Source: Paramacrobiotus metropolitanus | Lineage: Eukaryota > Tardigrada > Eutardigrada > Parachela > Macrobiotidae | Assembly: GCF_019649055.1 (NCBI RefSeq) | Contig: NW_026570221.1 | Coordinates: forward strand, 310,001-374,000 | DNA: 64,000 bases | Reading direction: 5' to 3' | Made by a program: the position numbers and the translations under genes | The notes under the pieces: model-generated | Told to the model about the DNA's origin: nothing | Databases searched by the model: none | The model's input: the letters and a program-made list of their open reading frames with translations, nothing else | Shown: piece by piece, positions 55,469-64,000 of the stretch | How positions within the stretch are numbered: position 1 is the stretch's first letter | Layout of the letters: each line of letters starts with the position of its first letter

Positions 55469-56925
55469 ATGGATGACCTTAATGCTTTTGATGGCGAGGC
55501 TCTTTGGGATAAAGTTTTAGGTGACTTGGAAATTCAGCTGCAGGACTATAATGTTCTTACCACTCCGGCAACAAGTGCTTTGGGTATAATTAAACGCGAA
55601 AACTTTTGTACAGCTGTTGAAATGTCAATTTATTGTAGTAACGCAACAACAACAACAACAACAACAGCCAGAACTACACTTTCAATCAAGCCCGTGGTCT
55701 CCACCACCCATTCAGCCGATTTTTAAAGGTTTAGTTATTTTTATCATCTCGTTCACTGAATTTTTGGAGCTGAGCATTTCTTTAATTTATAGATGAAGCA
55801 ACTGGTGCGGAAATCCGCCACCACGGTATCTACACTAATTTTATTTCTCTGCCAGCAGCAGCAGCAACATATGCCTCAAGTTTCATTTTCATATTGCAGT
55901 GGGTGACCAGATATTCCGTTTAACACCATTATATGGCCGCCTGGAAGACTTGAAAAGCGAGTCTGATGCTTTGTTTGTTTTTGCAACTTTTTTTCAAAAT
56001 ATAGTGATGTTGCAGGCATTGATCCAGTGCAAGGATATATAGCGCGTTACGAATACTACAAGCAGCGCCATCTCTACATTATTCTGTCGCCACATAACAC
56101 TACAGCTCTCCCTGGTGACCAACAACTTCCCGATCCATTACCTATCTCAGATCAATTGCCGTTCGTTTCACCGCTTTCCCGTTCCGTTCTCTGGTGCCAC
56201 TACATCTCCAACTGCTGAAGTTGCTGAACCCAGTACATCTGCACTTCCATCATCGTCAAAAGTAAGTTTCTTATCCTGATCCTAAACTCTTTTTTTGAAT
56301 ATTTTCTTCTGTAGATACTGTTACTGCAGCGCCAGCGGATTCTGGGGACCAGTATCTCGTGCCATCTGCCAAACGTATCAGATTAGCAAACGCTGAATCC
56401 GTGGACTGGCTCTACCAGACCTTTACTGATAAACGGGACGATAGGACCTTCCGAAGTTATTCACAGTACCGCGATGCGTATAGCATCTTTGTTAGAAAAG
56501 GATCCAATAATCCTTTCATGGCTTTCTACCGGTTGCATAAAAAATCCAACGTACAGTTCGTTATTGCCCGCCATAAAAATACACGGTGCAATGAACTGGT
56601 TGTCGGAATGGATATTCTGGAAAAGATTATAGAATGGACCAATACGCCTGCTTTTGCAAAATACCGCCAAAAAACAGTCTCCGCCTCCACCGCCAATGCG
56701 CATCCGGAAACCCTATCGTGGTGCATTATCGACACCACGTCCAATACCCAAGCAGCTTTTGTTCATGAAAACCGTACTACGACTGCCTCCGATGACTCAG
56801 CCATGTCTGTACGTATCAGATCTGGCGATACCATAAAAAATTGTGTTGATATAAAGTCAGATGAGTTAGAATTTGTAAAGCAGTGTCAGGAACACTTTTC
56901 TGTCATTAAGAACCAGTTGCTGTGA
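55469..56925 (+). pseudogene. unknown spliced gene, acidic/Q-P-rich start
   Basis: Exon 1 from ATG 55469 is acidic (MDDLNAFDGEALWDKVLGDL) and, with a frame change near 55640, runs into a six-glutamine stretch (CAA repeats) and a proline-rich SSPWSPPPIQPIFK before GTTTAG at 55728. Further exons follow acceptors at 55793 (TTTATAG), 55997 (AAATATAG) and 56313 (TTCTGTAG). The last, to 56925, is 200 residues and intact (KRIRLANAESVDWLYQTF, NPFMAFYRLHKKSNVQFVIA). An acidic start plus Q/P-rich segment resembles an activation domain, so a regulatory role is possible. No family recognised. Confidence 0.5.
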
Positions 56926-59453
56926 CCTTTCTGCTTGCGAAAATGCCTCGCATAGTTGCTGATGCTGCTGCTGATTTAATTGATTCTGATAATGATAACG
57001 ATACTAATGCTGTTAATGATGACGATGTTACCGAAGACCCGCTTCATATAAAGAACTTTTTTGTGTTGAAACCGATAAATGATTTTTACAACCGCCGTTA
57101 TCAGATGACGTGTAAAGATTTGCTTGCAAAGTTCATCAGCTCAATCATATTCCTTTTGCTGAGATTCCCGATGTCATAACAGCCATTTTGAACGAAATCT
57201 TAAATGAAATCCTTACTGACATCCCAGATCACGAACGGGTAAGAATCAAGTTGCATAGCCGTCACCTCTCGTACCCTATTCACACACCTTTCATTCGTCG
57301 TGATCAGTTAACCGTTGCGCGATTGATGAAAGAAGTTTCCCGCGTACTCAATTCAAACCAAGAATTTGTACTGGATGATTCTTTTGAGCTGGAAATTCAC
57401 CATTCCAACCTTCCCGCTGGATCCTGTCGATACGATGTTCCTTTATTATTGCGCAAAAAGCTGGAGACCATGAGGAGCGTAATACCTGTGCGTAATTCAG
57501 ACAACCTCTGTCTGGCTCGTGCGCTTGTTATAGCTAAGGCCCTCGCAGATGATAATATACCGCTGTACAGATGCTTGTATCGCACCAAAGGACTCTGTAC
57601 GGCTTCCGACAGAACGCTGCAGACAAAAATGGCAAACGAACTCATTGCTAGCGCAGGACTAGAACTTCGACAATATACTTTGGAAGACGTTCAACAGTTT
57701 CAAATGGCCTTACCGGACTACCAAATCCTGATAACGAGCGTCGACCACCTCAATACGATTGTCTATGCCGGCGAATATGCCGAAAAAAAGATTCGTCTGC
57801 TACATCATAATAACCATTTTGATGTCTTGAAAAGCCTGCCGGCTTGGTTCAAAACATCATACTGGTGCGACCGTTGCAGTCGCGGATACGATCATAAAAA
57901 TCGCCATCGATGCCAATACCGTTGCAAACAATGCCTGCGATTCGAATGTAATCCTGGAGAAGATAGAATATACTGTTCGGACTGCTGCCGAACATTTAAC
58001 GGTGAAGAGTGTTTCAATCATCACCGCGCTGCTGGCTCGGGAGAAAACGGGATTACGGTATGTCAAACGCTATTTGTCTGTTCATCTTGCCAATCATTTG
58101 TCTCCAGAGCTTTTCGTACCACGGACCACGTGTGCGGTGAGATTTTGCACGGTGTGCAAAGAACACGTAACAAATGACCATGTTTGCTACATTGAGCCCG
58201 AAGTCCTGACGGACCAGGATCTCGAAAAGCACGAACAGGCCCAGTTTCTCTATTTCGATTTTGAGACTTACCCGTGTCCGGAAACGGGCAATTTTATTCG
58301 AACCTGGCCGTTATCCAAAACGACAACGGCCAGGAATGGATTTTCCTGCCGACTCGTCCGATATCGGCCGGGATATAACAACAGAATTTTGCGAGTTTTG
58401 TTTTCCGGATCATTTAAAAACTTTTATGTCTTGGCCCACAACCTTCGGGCGTTCGACGGTTTTTTGTTCTGAAATGGTTATTAAAAATGGGATAGTTCCA
58501 AAGCTCATAATGAACGGCTCAAAATTATGCAACTGGATGTACCTGAATTTGGCATAAAATTTCGTGATACTTTAAATTACAATCCCAATCGCTCGACGCT
58601 TGGGCTCAAGCGTTTGGAGCGACAGAGCAAAGGGTAAATTCCCTCATCCGGTCAATCGCCCAGAAAATTTTGGCAAAATTATTCCCTATCCTAAAAGGGA
58701 GGATTTCAACTATAGCTTGATGAATAACAAAGAAAGAAAAGACTTTATCAAAGGATTTTATCGAAAAGATCGGAGAAAAAAGAAAGGGAAGTACAATGTC
58801 AACGAGGAGCTCGTCAAATACTGCAAACAGGATGTTAACACTCTACGCGTCTGCTCTCAAGAATTCCGAAAGTTGTTCATGGGTATTTCAGGCGGGCTTT
58901 GCCCATTTACTTCCGCGCTAACAATTGCGGGTATATGCCATTTTTTCTGGCGCGCACGGATATTGGAAAAAAACCTTATTGCTATTGTAAAAAACCCTAG
59001 TCAGCGCATGCAATCAGTCAAATGTGGTAAATGGTTGTGCTACATTGAAATGACGGAAGGCAAAGCACTTGCAAGGGAAAAGAAGATTGGAAAATTTTAC
59101 GTGGACGGCTATGACGAAGAAGCGGAAATTATTTACGAATTCTATGGCGACTTCTGGCACGGCAATCCCGCAACCACGAAACGCACATTTGTAAATCCTC
59201 ATCTCAAGCAAACGATGGAGGATTTGCATGCGGCAACCGTCCAACGGGAAATTGCCCTTGAGCAAATGGGATACTCTGTTATTAAAATTTGGGAAAGCGA
59301 GTACGATCAGAAATTGGTAGACGATGAGGATTTTCGTGAAACAATAAAAGATATTCATGTTCACGCACCTCTTCAACCCCGCGATGCTCTATATGGCGGC
59401 CGGACCAACGGGACACGGTTGCATTATAAATGCGAGCCCGGAGAACAAATACG

Positions 59454-59511
59454 GTACAACTAGTTAAGTAAAGATTATAATTTCAATTTTAATGAGAAGT
59501 GTTTTTTTTAG
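59454..59511 (+). other. polymerase intron 1 (58 bp)
   Basis: ACG|GTACAACTAG...GTTTTTTTTAG|GTTTGCC. Removal brings motif A into register with the preceding exon. Confidence 0.7.
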
Positions 59512-60071
59512 GTTTGCCGATGTCATTTCGGAATATCCCTTTGTGAATTCGCGGAAAAGATATCCAGTTGGCCCACACGTGCGAATTACTGCGGACTTTG
59601 ATCCAAACTTGGAAAATTATTTTGGACTATTTTACCTGACCATTCTACCGCCCAAAAGTCTATGGTTACCTGTTCTACCTTACCGTACCGAAAAATTAAC
59701 TTTTCCGCTATGCCGGCTATGTGCTGAAACGCAGCAAAATTCTAGCTGTCAGCACACAGACGCCGAAAGATCACTTACGGGCGTCTGGTGCTCTGTGGAA
59801 ATCATTAAGGCACTATCCTTGGGATATACGGTGGTAAAAGTCTACGAAATTTGGCATTTTCCGAGTTCTCGCGAAGGTTTATTTAAAGAGTACATCCAGC
59901 ATTTCTTGAAATTAAAAACGGAAGCCAGCGGTTGGCCCTCTAATGTTAAAACAGAAGAAGAGAAAAAGCAGTATATGGAAGAATTTTTACTTCGAGAAGG
60001 TGCATCTATTGACGCCGAGAAAGTGGAAAAAACCTGGGGCTTCGCGCCCTTGCAAAGTTATTTTTAAACAA

Positions 60072-60138
60072 GTATGTCTTCTGTTTCATTAGGTATACAT
60101 TAGCTGAAATTGCTTAACGTTTCTATTCTCTTTGTAGT
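60072..60138 (+). other. polymerase intron 2 (67 bp)
   Basis: AACAA|GTATGTC...TCTCTTTGTAG|TTTTTGG, placed inside motif B, just before FWGRLG. Confidence 0.75.
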
Positions 60139-60341
60139 TTTTGGGGCCGACTCGGGATGCGCGAGGATAGATTGTCTACACAGTTCATTTCCGAGCCCAA
60201 AGATTTTTACGAACTTTTATTAAATGATGCGTTGGAAATTCACAATATCGAATTCTTCAGTGACACCGTTATTCAAGTTGCGTACAAGTCCAAGGAAGAC
60301 TTTATTCCAGTTAACCCAAAGACTAATGTTATCCTTGCGGC

Positions 60342-60406
60342 GTAAGTGTAAATTAAATATAATAAATATGTTCTTTTTAAAAATATTTATTGGTTGGATG
60401 ATTTAG
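60342..60406 (+). other. polymerase intron 3 (65 bp)
   Basis: GCGGC|GTAAGTG...GATGATTTAG|GTTCACG; consensus donor and in-phase joining between motif B and motif C. Confidence 0.8.
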
Positions 60407-60831
60407 GTTCACGACGGCCCATGCCCGCCTTCACTTATACAATTATATGTCTCAAGTTGGACGTAACCTGATATATTTTGATACTGATTCCTTAATGTGG
60501 ATTCATCGGCAAGGAGATCCTGAAGTTCCATTGGGAAACTACATGGGGGACTTGACAAACGAATTAAATGATGGTGAATTCATCACAGAGGTCACCGTCT
60601 GCGCTCCTAAATCTTATGCTTATGTGACGAACAAAGGAAAGCATGTCTGCAAAGTTAAAGGTTTTACACTCAATCGAACTATCAAGAAAACACTTAATTT
60701 AAATACTTTCACTTCACTCTGGACGACCCTGGACCTCAAGTGTACCCCTTACGGTATTCTTCCGTGATACGGCGTAATAAACGGACCCTTGAAATTGATG
60801 CTGTGGACCAGGTAAAGCGCTTTAAGCTTAC

Positions 60832-61092
60832 CTATGATAAACGAAGGATACTGCCGGACTTGACGACGCTCCCGTTCGGGTACGTCGACGAAAATAACGT
60901 TCCTGTTTGATTTTTATCAAGCTCTTGCTGCTGCTGCTGTTGTTGTTGCTGTATTGTCGCTATTGCGATAGGCAGAATAATATCGCCTACTAGAATTATT
61001 ATCACCAGGATAATTATACAAGCCGCAGCAAGCGCTGTGAGAGCTGGCTTGTGTTTTCTTTGCTGCTCCATTTTTGCAAATAACTCTGGCAC
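60832..61092 (-). CDS. possible small membrane protein overlapping the polymerase end
   Basis: Minus-strand frame with one strong membrane segment (LTALAAACIIILVIIILVGD) and a nine-glutamine run encoded by CAG/CAA repeats. It overlaps the last 80 bases of the polymerase gene. Single-span proteins are common in such viruses, but the repeat could also produce the frame by chance. Confidence 0.3.
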   Translation of the reverse strand: MPELFAKMEQQRKHKPALTALAAACIIILVIIILVGDIILPIAIATIQQQQQQQQQELDKNQTGTLFSSTYPNGSVVKSGSILRLS

Positions 61093-61109
61093 GACATCAC
61101 TGGCGGTTC

Positions 61110-62560
61110 TGCTGACTGATGACTTAAATAGTATCGATGTCTTTGAACTATTGAATAATTTTGATTTTACTGTATTTTTATTTTGCTTACACTTAAAATA
61201 AAATAAAGATAAACAGATGCAAGACTTGGTTGATTTGGTTGTACAGCAGATTGAATATTATTCAGTAGCAGTATATACGTGATAAATTTTGAAAACCGAA
61301 ATTGATTATCATGAAAAGTAAAAATTATGCTATAGAAAAATGTTTTTGCTTCACTGAATATTTTTACGAAATCAGCTTACTCTGTTGGTCCCATTTTCCG
61401 CTTTGACCTTTGCTCCTGCTCAGCCATATAGACTTGCGTTGTGATGCTAGCACAGTCGTAATGTCAGCCTGCAAATGGTTACACTGATATTTACAGCAGA
61501 TATAACTGATCAATTGCTATAATACATTAAAATTATAATAAATTATTCAAATAGTTGACAAACGATTATTTAAGGTGAATTTTACTTTGGCGCTTGATAT
61601 AGCCGCAGTCCGTTGTAATTGTGGTAAATTATCTGCAATTAAGACAGTTTAATGATACTAAAAATAAAATGCGGTAAACTAAAGGTATAGCATTAATTCG
61701 GATGTAACAATATTAATATTATGCTAGGAACACAGAATAATTTGGTTCCGAATATTAAATTGTACCGTCGTAGACGTTCACGCAATGCTGTGTGTGTGGT
61801 CAGATGGTGTTCCTAATAGTATCGCTATCCCGCATGTAATAACCTGTAAATAATTAATTTCAGTCATTAATTGCATTCGGACTCATAAAGTACCTATAAT
61901 ATAATGTTCAATAATAATTAACAAGTCTTATAGTATGAAACAGAGAGCAAAAGATTAAAAGTTGATTTTTAGGCAGAAAGAAAAATTTCGTCTAGATCAG
62001 TGTTGAAAATTTTCCGATAGAGCCAGGGCAAACTTTACAAGTCCCGAAACTGTTTACTGGATTACAAAATCCTAATTCTGCACAAGTACAACAAAACAGA
62101 AAGTATTTAGTGTAAGCCTTCGGAGTATTAGGTAAAAAAAGTTAATTAGTACATAGTAATTAGACATAGAACTTACGGTGGAGTTCGTGCGGAAAAAATG
62201 TGTGTAGTGCCACCAGGAACTTTTTCTGGCCACAGACGTACACGCACACACGCTAAACAGACGCCTAAAAGGAAGAAACGATATCACAATGGAACGGCCA
62301 GCTAGATCACAAACATCACCATTATACTTCATTCACAAGCATATACAACTCATATTTGTACGTACCTGTTAAATTTTCTAACGTTTAAGCGTAAAATTAG
62401 AGATATTGTATTTTAGGGAGAATCGCAATCGAAAACGTATGCATTCCAATGCGATTGTTCAACAGAAAGTGATGGAACATCACGTTCCATCGTGTTGACA
62501 GTTAAAGATTTTTCTAACCTCATAAGTCTGTGCTAGTGAGAATGAATTCAGTCAGTCATC
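61110..62560. other. AT-rich intergenic region, no gene seen
   Basis: Between the element and the next host gene. No exon-like frame and no copy of the repeat families. The right end of the element should lie here or near 61.1 kb, but no inverted copy of the left-side sequence is visible. A short palindrome GATGGAACATCACGTTCCATC lies at 62471-62491. Confidence 0.45.
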
Positions 62561-62591
62561 TCCAGTCTGCAACTTCAAGATTTCCAACAAC

Positions 62592-62894
62592 ATGGCCAGC
62601 CAGCAAAGCAACGAGATTTCATCCACCATTCCGGAGGACAGCGATCTTCCAGAAGAAATCCGCAGATTGAATCTGGATGCGGACACCATCGCGTTTTTGC
62701 GTCGTAGCGCTCAGCAGGCAAATTGTAAGTCGTGTTTATAAATTTTCTTAGCTTTTAGGTAATTAAATCATTTTTTAGTGCCTTTGGCATTTTTTGCCTC
62801 TAAAATTACGCCCCAGATGCATGAAGAAATGAAACAGGCGGCCAAATGGAAGGCCGACTTGGACGACGATCTTTACCATAAAAAGCAGTTTTGA
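62592..62894 (+). CDS. small acidic host protein, two exons (82 residues)
   Basis: Exons 62592-62724 and 62779-62894 flank a 54-bp intron with GTAAGT donor and TTTTTTAG acceptor, joining in phase 1. The start ATGG follows a non-coding CAACAAC leader. The protein has an acidic N-terminus (SSTIPEDSDLPEEIRRLNLD), a middle (TIAFLRRSAQQAN) and an end QMHEEMKQAAKWKADLDDDL then HKKQF. No signal peptide or membrane segment. Not recognised; probably a small host helical protein. Confidence 0.65.
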
Positions 62895-63139
62895 CAATAT
62901 CCAGTGTTTTTGGCTTTGCCAAATTAAACTAGATATATGAAATAGGATGGCAAAGTAATTTTTAGTAATTTGTTACTTGAAAACTGTATACTTGGTGATT
63001 CTGTGGCAATTCTTTTAATACGAAGGTAATTAACTAAATAAAATTCTCAGACGATAATCGGGCGCAGTGTGGCTTTGTAACGCATATAGGTAGCGGTACA
63101 AACAGGGGCGTTATAGGTAACAGTACAACCAGGGGCTGC

Positions 63140-63175
63140 GCAGCGAGGGGGGCGGGGGTGAGGGGGGGGAACCGA
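63140..63175 (+). other. G-rich tract, possible G-quadruplex
   Basis: GAGGGGGGCGGGGGTGAGGGGGG-type run with four or more G-tracts within about 30 bases, just before the minisatellite. Confidence 0.55.
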
Positions 63176-63194
63176 GGGAATGGCAGGAAGCTGG

Positions 63195-63290
63195 GCTGCG
63201 GAGGGCGCGGGGTTGTGACGGACGCAGAGCTGTAGCGGATGCGGGGCTGTGACAGATGCGGGGCTGTAATGGACGCGGGGCTGAGAAATT
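63195..63290 (+). repeat. 17-bp GC-rich minisatellite
   Basis: At least four consecutive 17-bp units of the form GGAYGCGGGGCTGTGAC, with a fifth diverged unit before them. The long minus-strand proline-rich frames come from this repeat. Confidence 0.75.
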
Positions 63291-63678
63291 TGCGGGCCAC
63301 AACAACGGACGATGGGGAATAACGACAAAAGCAGAGACGACGGGGTACCCGAGGAGGATTTTGGGATAGGCCACGCTGAATGCGACGGTAGACGGGGGGA
63401 AAGACGGAAGACGTTGGACTGGCGGACTCACAGGTAAGCCTAGTGCAGACTAATAAATGATTTTGCTTAATTCAGCATTTTTTTCTGTACTTTTCCCCCG
63501 TATTTTTCTGTATTCTTTATTCTGACGGCAGTCTGTATGGCACTAAGAATTTCACAGAAATCTGCTCAATTTTCTTGGTTTAATTTTTAATTTACTTGTA
63601 TTCGATTCCTTTCTATATCGGCCCCGCGAGTTGGTTGATTGACTGGGCCATCCGAGGAATTTCCCGATGGACAATTAG

Positions 63679-64000
63679 GATGATGGCTTTGATCAGTATG
63701 GGAAAACGGAGGATGACTTGGAGGCCGCGCTGTTCAACATTCAGAATGCTCCCTTCCAAATGCGTGTCACCGATCGACTGGGTTTTCATTCCCACAGCCG
63801 GAGTACTCGATTTTCCGACGGTGCGGACAATGTACTGGATGTCACTGTGGGCCGCCAGCGGAATGGAGGATCGGTGCGCTTTGGTGATGATGCTGGCAGT
63901 AGTTTTGTACAGCCAGCGCCCACAGGTGCGAAGTGTTTTACCAAGGATTACGCGTCATACAAATATTTTACGAATCGCCCTGCTTATTTAATATTTGCTG
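63679..64000 (+). CDS. hypothetical host exon, cut by the window edge
   Basis: After an acceptor-like GGACAATTAG the frame reads DDGFDQYGKTEDDLEAALFN, QNAPFQMRVTDRLG and RFSDGADNVLDVTVG and stays open to the edge. A donor-like ACAG|GTGCGA at 63926 may end the exon earlier. Balanced codon use and the lack of stops in 320 bases support coding. Not recognised. Confidence 0.5.

Larger units (their letters stand above)
56945..60910 (+). pseudogene. protein-primed family B DNA polymerase, with introns and frameshifts
   Basis: N-terminal region with VRNSDNLCLARALVIAKA and a cysteine-rich zinc-type segment (WCDRCSRGYDHKNRH...CKQC). Exonuclease motifs: YFDFET, AHNLRAFDGFLF and YCKQD. Palm motifs: ADVISEYPFVNS (motif A), FWGRLG (motif B) and YFDTDS (motif C). 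WHGN and the IKIWESEYDQ segment are typical of Maverick polymerases. Introns at 59454-59511, 60072-60138 and 60342-60406. Breaks near 57120, 58175, 58350, 58470, 58570, 58635, 60045 and 60740. It copies linear genomes from a terminal protein; that protein was not located. Confidence 0.88.
44870..61100. mobile_element. integrated Maverick/Polinton (adintovirus-like) element, decayed
   Basis: A 16-kb block encodes the diagnostic set: packaging ATPase, retroviral-type integrase, double-jelly-roll capsid protein, adenain-like protease and protein-primed DNA polymerase B. The size fits the 15-20 kb usual for the group. Accessory genes are an LxCxE protein, a TBP-like protein and a BIR/RING protein. 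Boundaries are approximate: terminal inverted repeats and the expected 6-bp target duplication could not be found by eye. Frequent frameshifts show that it is an inactive copy, or that the assembly has indels. Confidence 0.9.

Noticed and set aside
61110-62560. Right terminal inverted repeat of the Maverick-type element
   Set aside because: Looked for complements of the 44.87-45.18 kb sequence and found none by eye; a computed self-alignment would be decisive.
63034-63431. Proline-rich minus-strand frames
   Set aside because: Generated by the 17-bp GC-rich minisatellite.
1-64000. CRISPR array, bacterial operons, rRNA or tRNA genes
   Set aside because: No spaced identical repeats, no bacterial gene layout and no recognisable rRNA or tRNA folds were seen; the splice-bounded exons show eukaryotic DNA.

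Overview
The window looks like nuclear DNA of a small-genomed invertebrate animal. Coding exons are short, introns are 50-130 bp with GT...AG ends, and AATAAA signals are present. A TCF/LEF-type HMG box, a secreted-protein gene and a multi-exon nuclear or coiled-coil gene are visible. I cannot name the species; an ecdysozoan is plausible.

Region 1 (1-42.6 kb) is gene-poor and full of repeats. The dominant repeat is an almost fully self-complementary element of about 0.7 kb, with at least four complete copies and several half copies. Other repeat families are a dispersed family ending in a GCAGCGGAAACGGCGCTGG-like block, several long foldback elements (7.39-8.13, 10.30-11.67 and 29.23-29.63 kb), fragments of a non-LTR retrotransposon, an LTR-like pair of 335-bp direct repeats (36.2-37.9 kb), and short-period repeats built on GACATTTCG. 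Between them lie a three-exon secreted-protein gene (17.6-19.0 kb), two related small precursor genes (21.65 and 26.13 kb), and scattered exon-like ORFs that I could not name.

Region 2 (42.7-44.7 kb) carries two minus-strand genes: a short TCF/LEF-like HMG-box gene with a frameshift, and an unrecognised five-part gene with clean small introns.

Region 3 (about 44.9-61 kb) is an integrated Maverick/Polinton-type element related to adintoviruses (large DNA transposons/endogenous viruses). In order it holds a duplicated hairpin-bearing repeat, a tiny spliced acidic gene with an LxCxE motif, a minus-strand TATA-binding-protein-like gene, a packaging ATPase, small basic virion-type ORFs, a retroviral-type integrase, an F54H12.2-like ORF, a pVI-like ORF, the double-jelly-roll major capsid protein, an adenain-like cysteine protease, an unknown minus-strand gene, a BIR/RING inhibitor-of-apoptosis gene, an unknown spliced gene and a protein-primed family B DNA polymerase. 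Many ORFs carry frameshifts or stops, so the copy is decayed or the assembly has indel errors. The polymerase and IAP also carry spliceosomal-type introns. The set suggests a virus that brought its own morphogenesis and replication genes plus accessory genes acting on host transcription (TBP-like), cell cycle (LxCxE) and cell death (IAP). Joining these last three into one host-takeover cassette is inference.

Region 4 (61-64 kb) returns to host sequence: a clear two-exon gene for an 82-residue acidic protein, a GC-rich minisatellite, and the beginning of another coding exon at the right edge.
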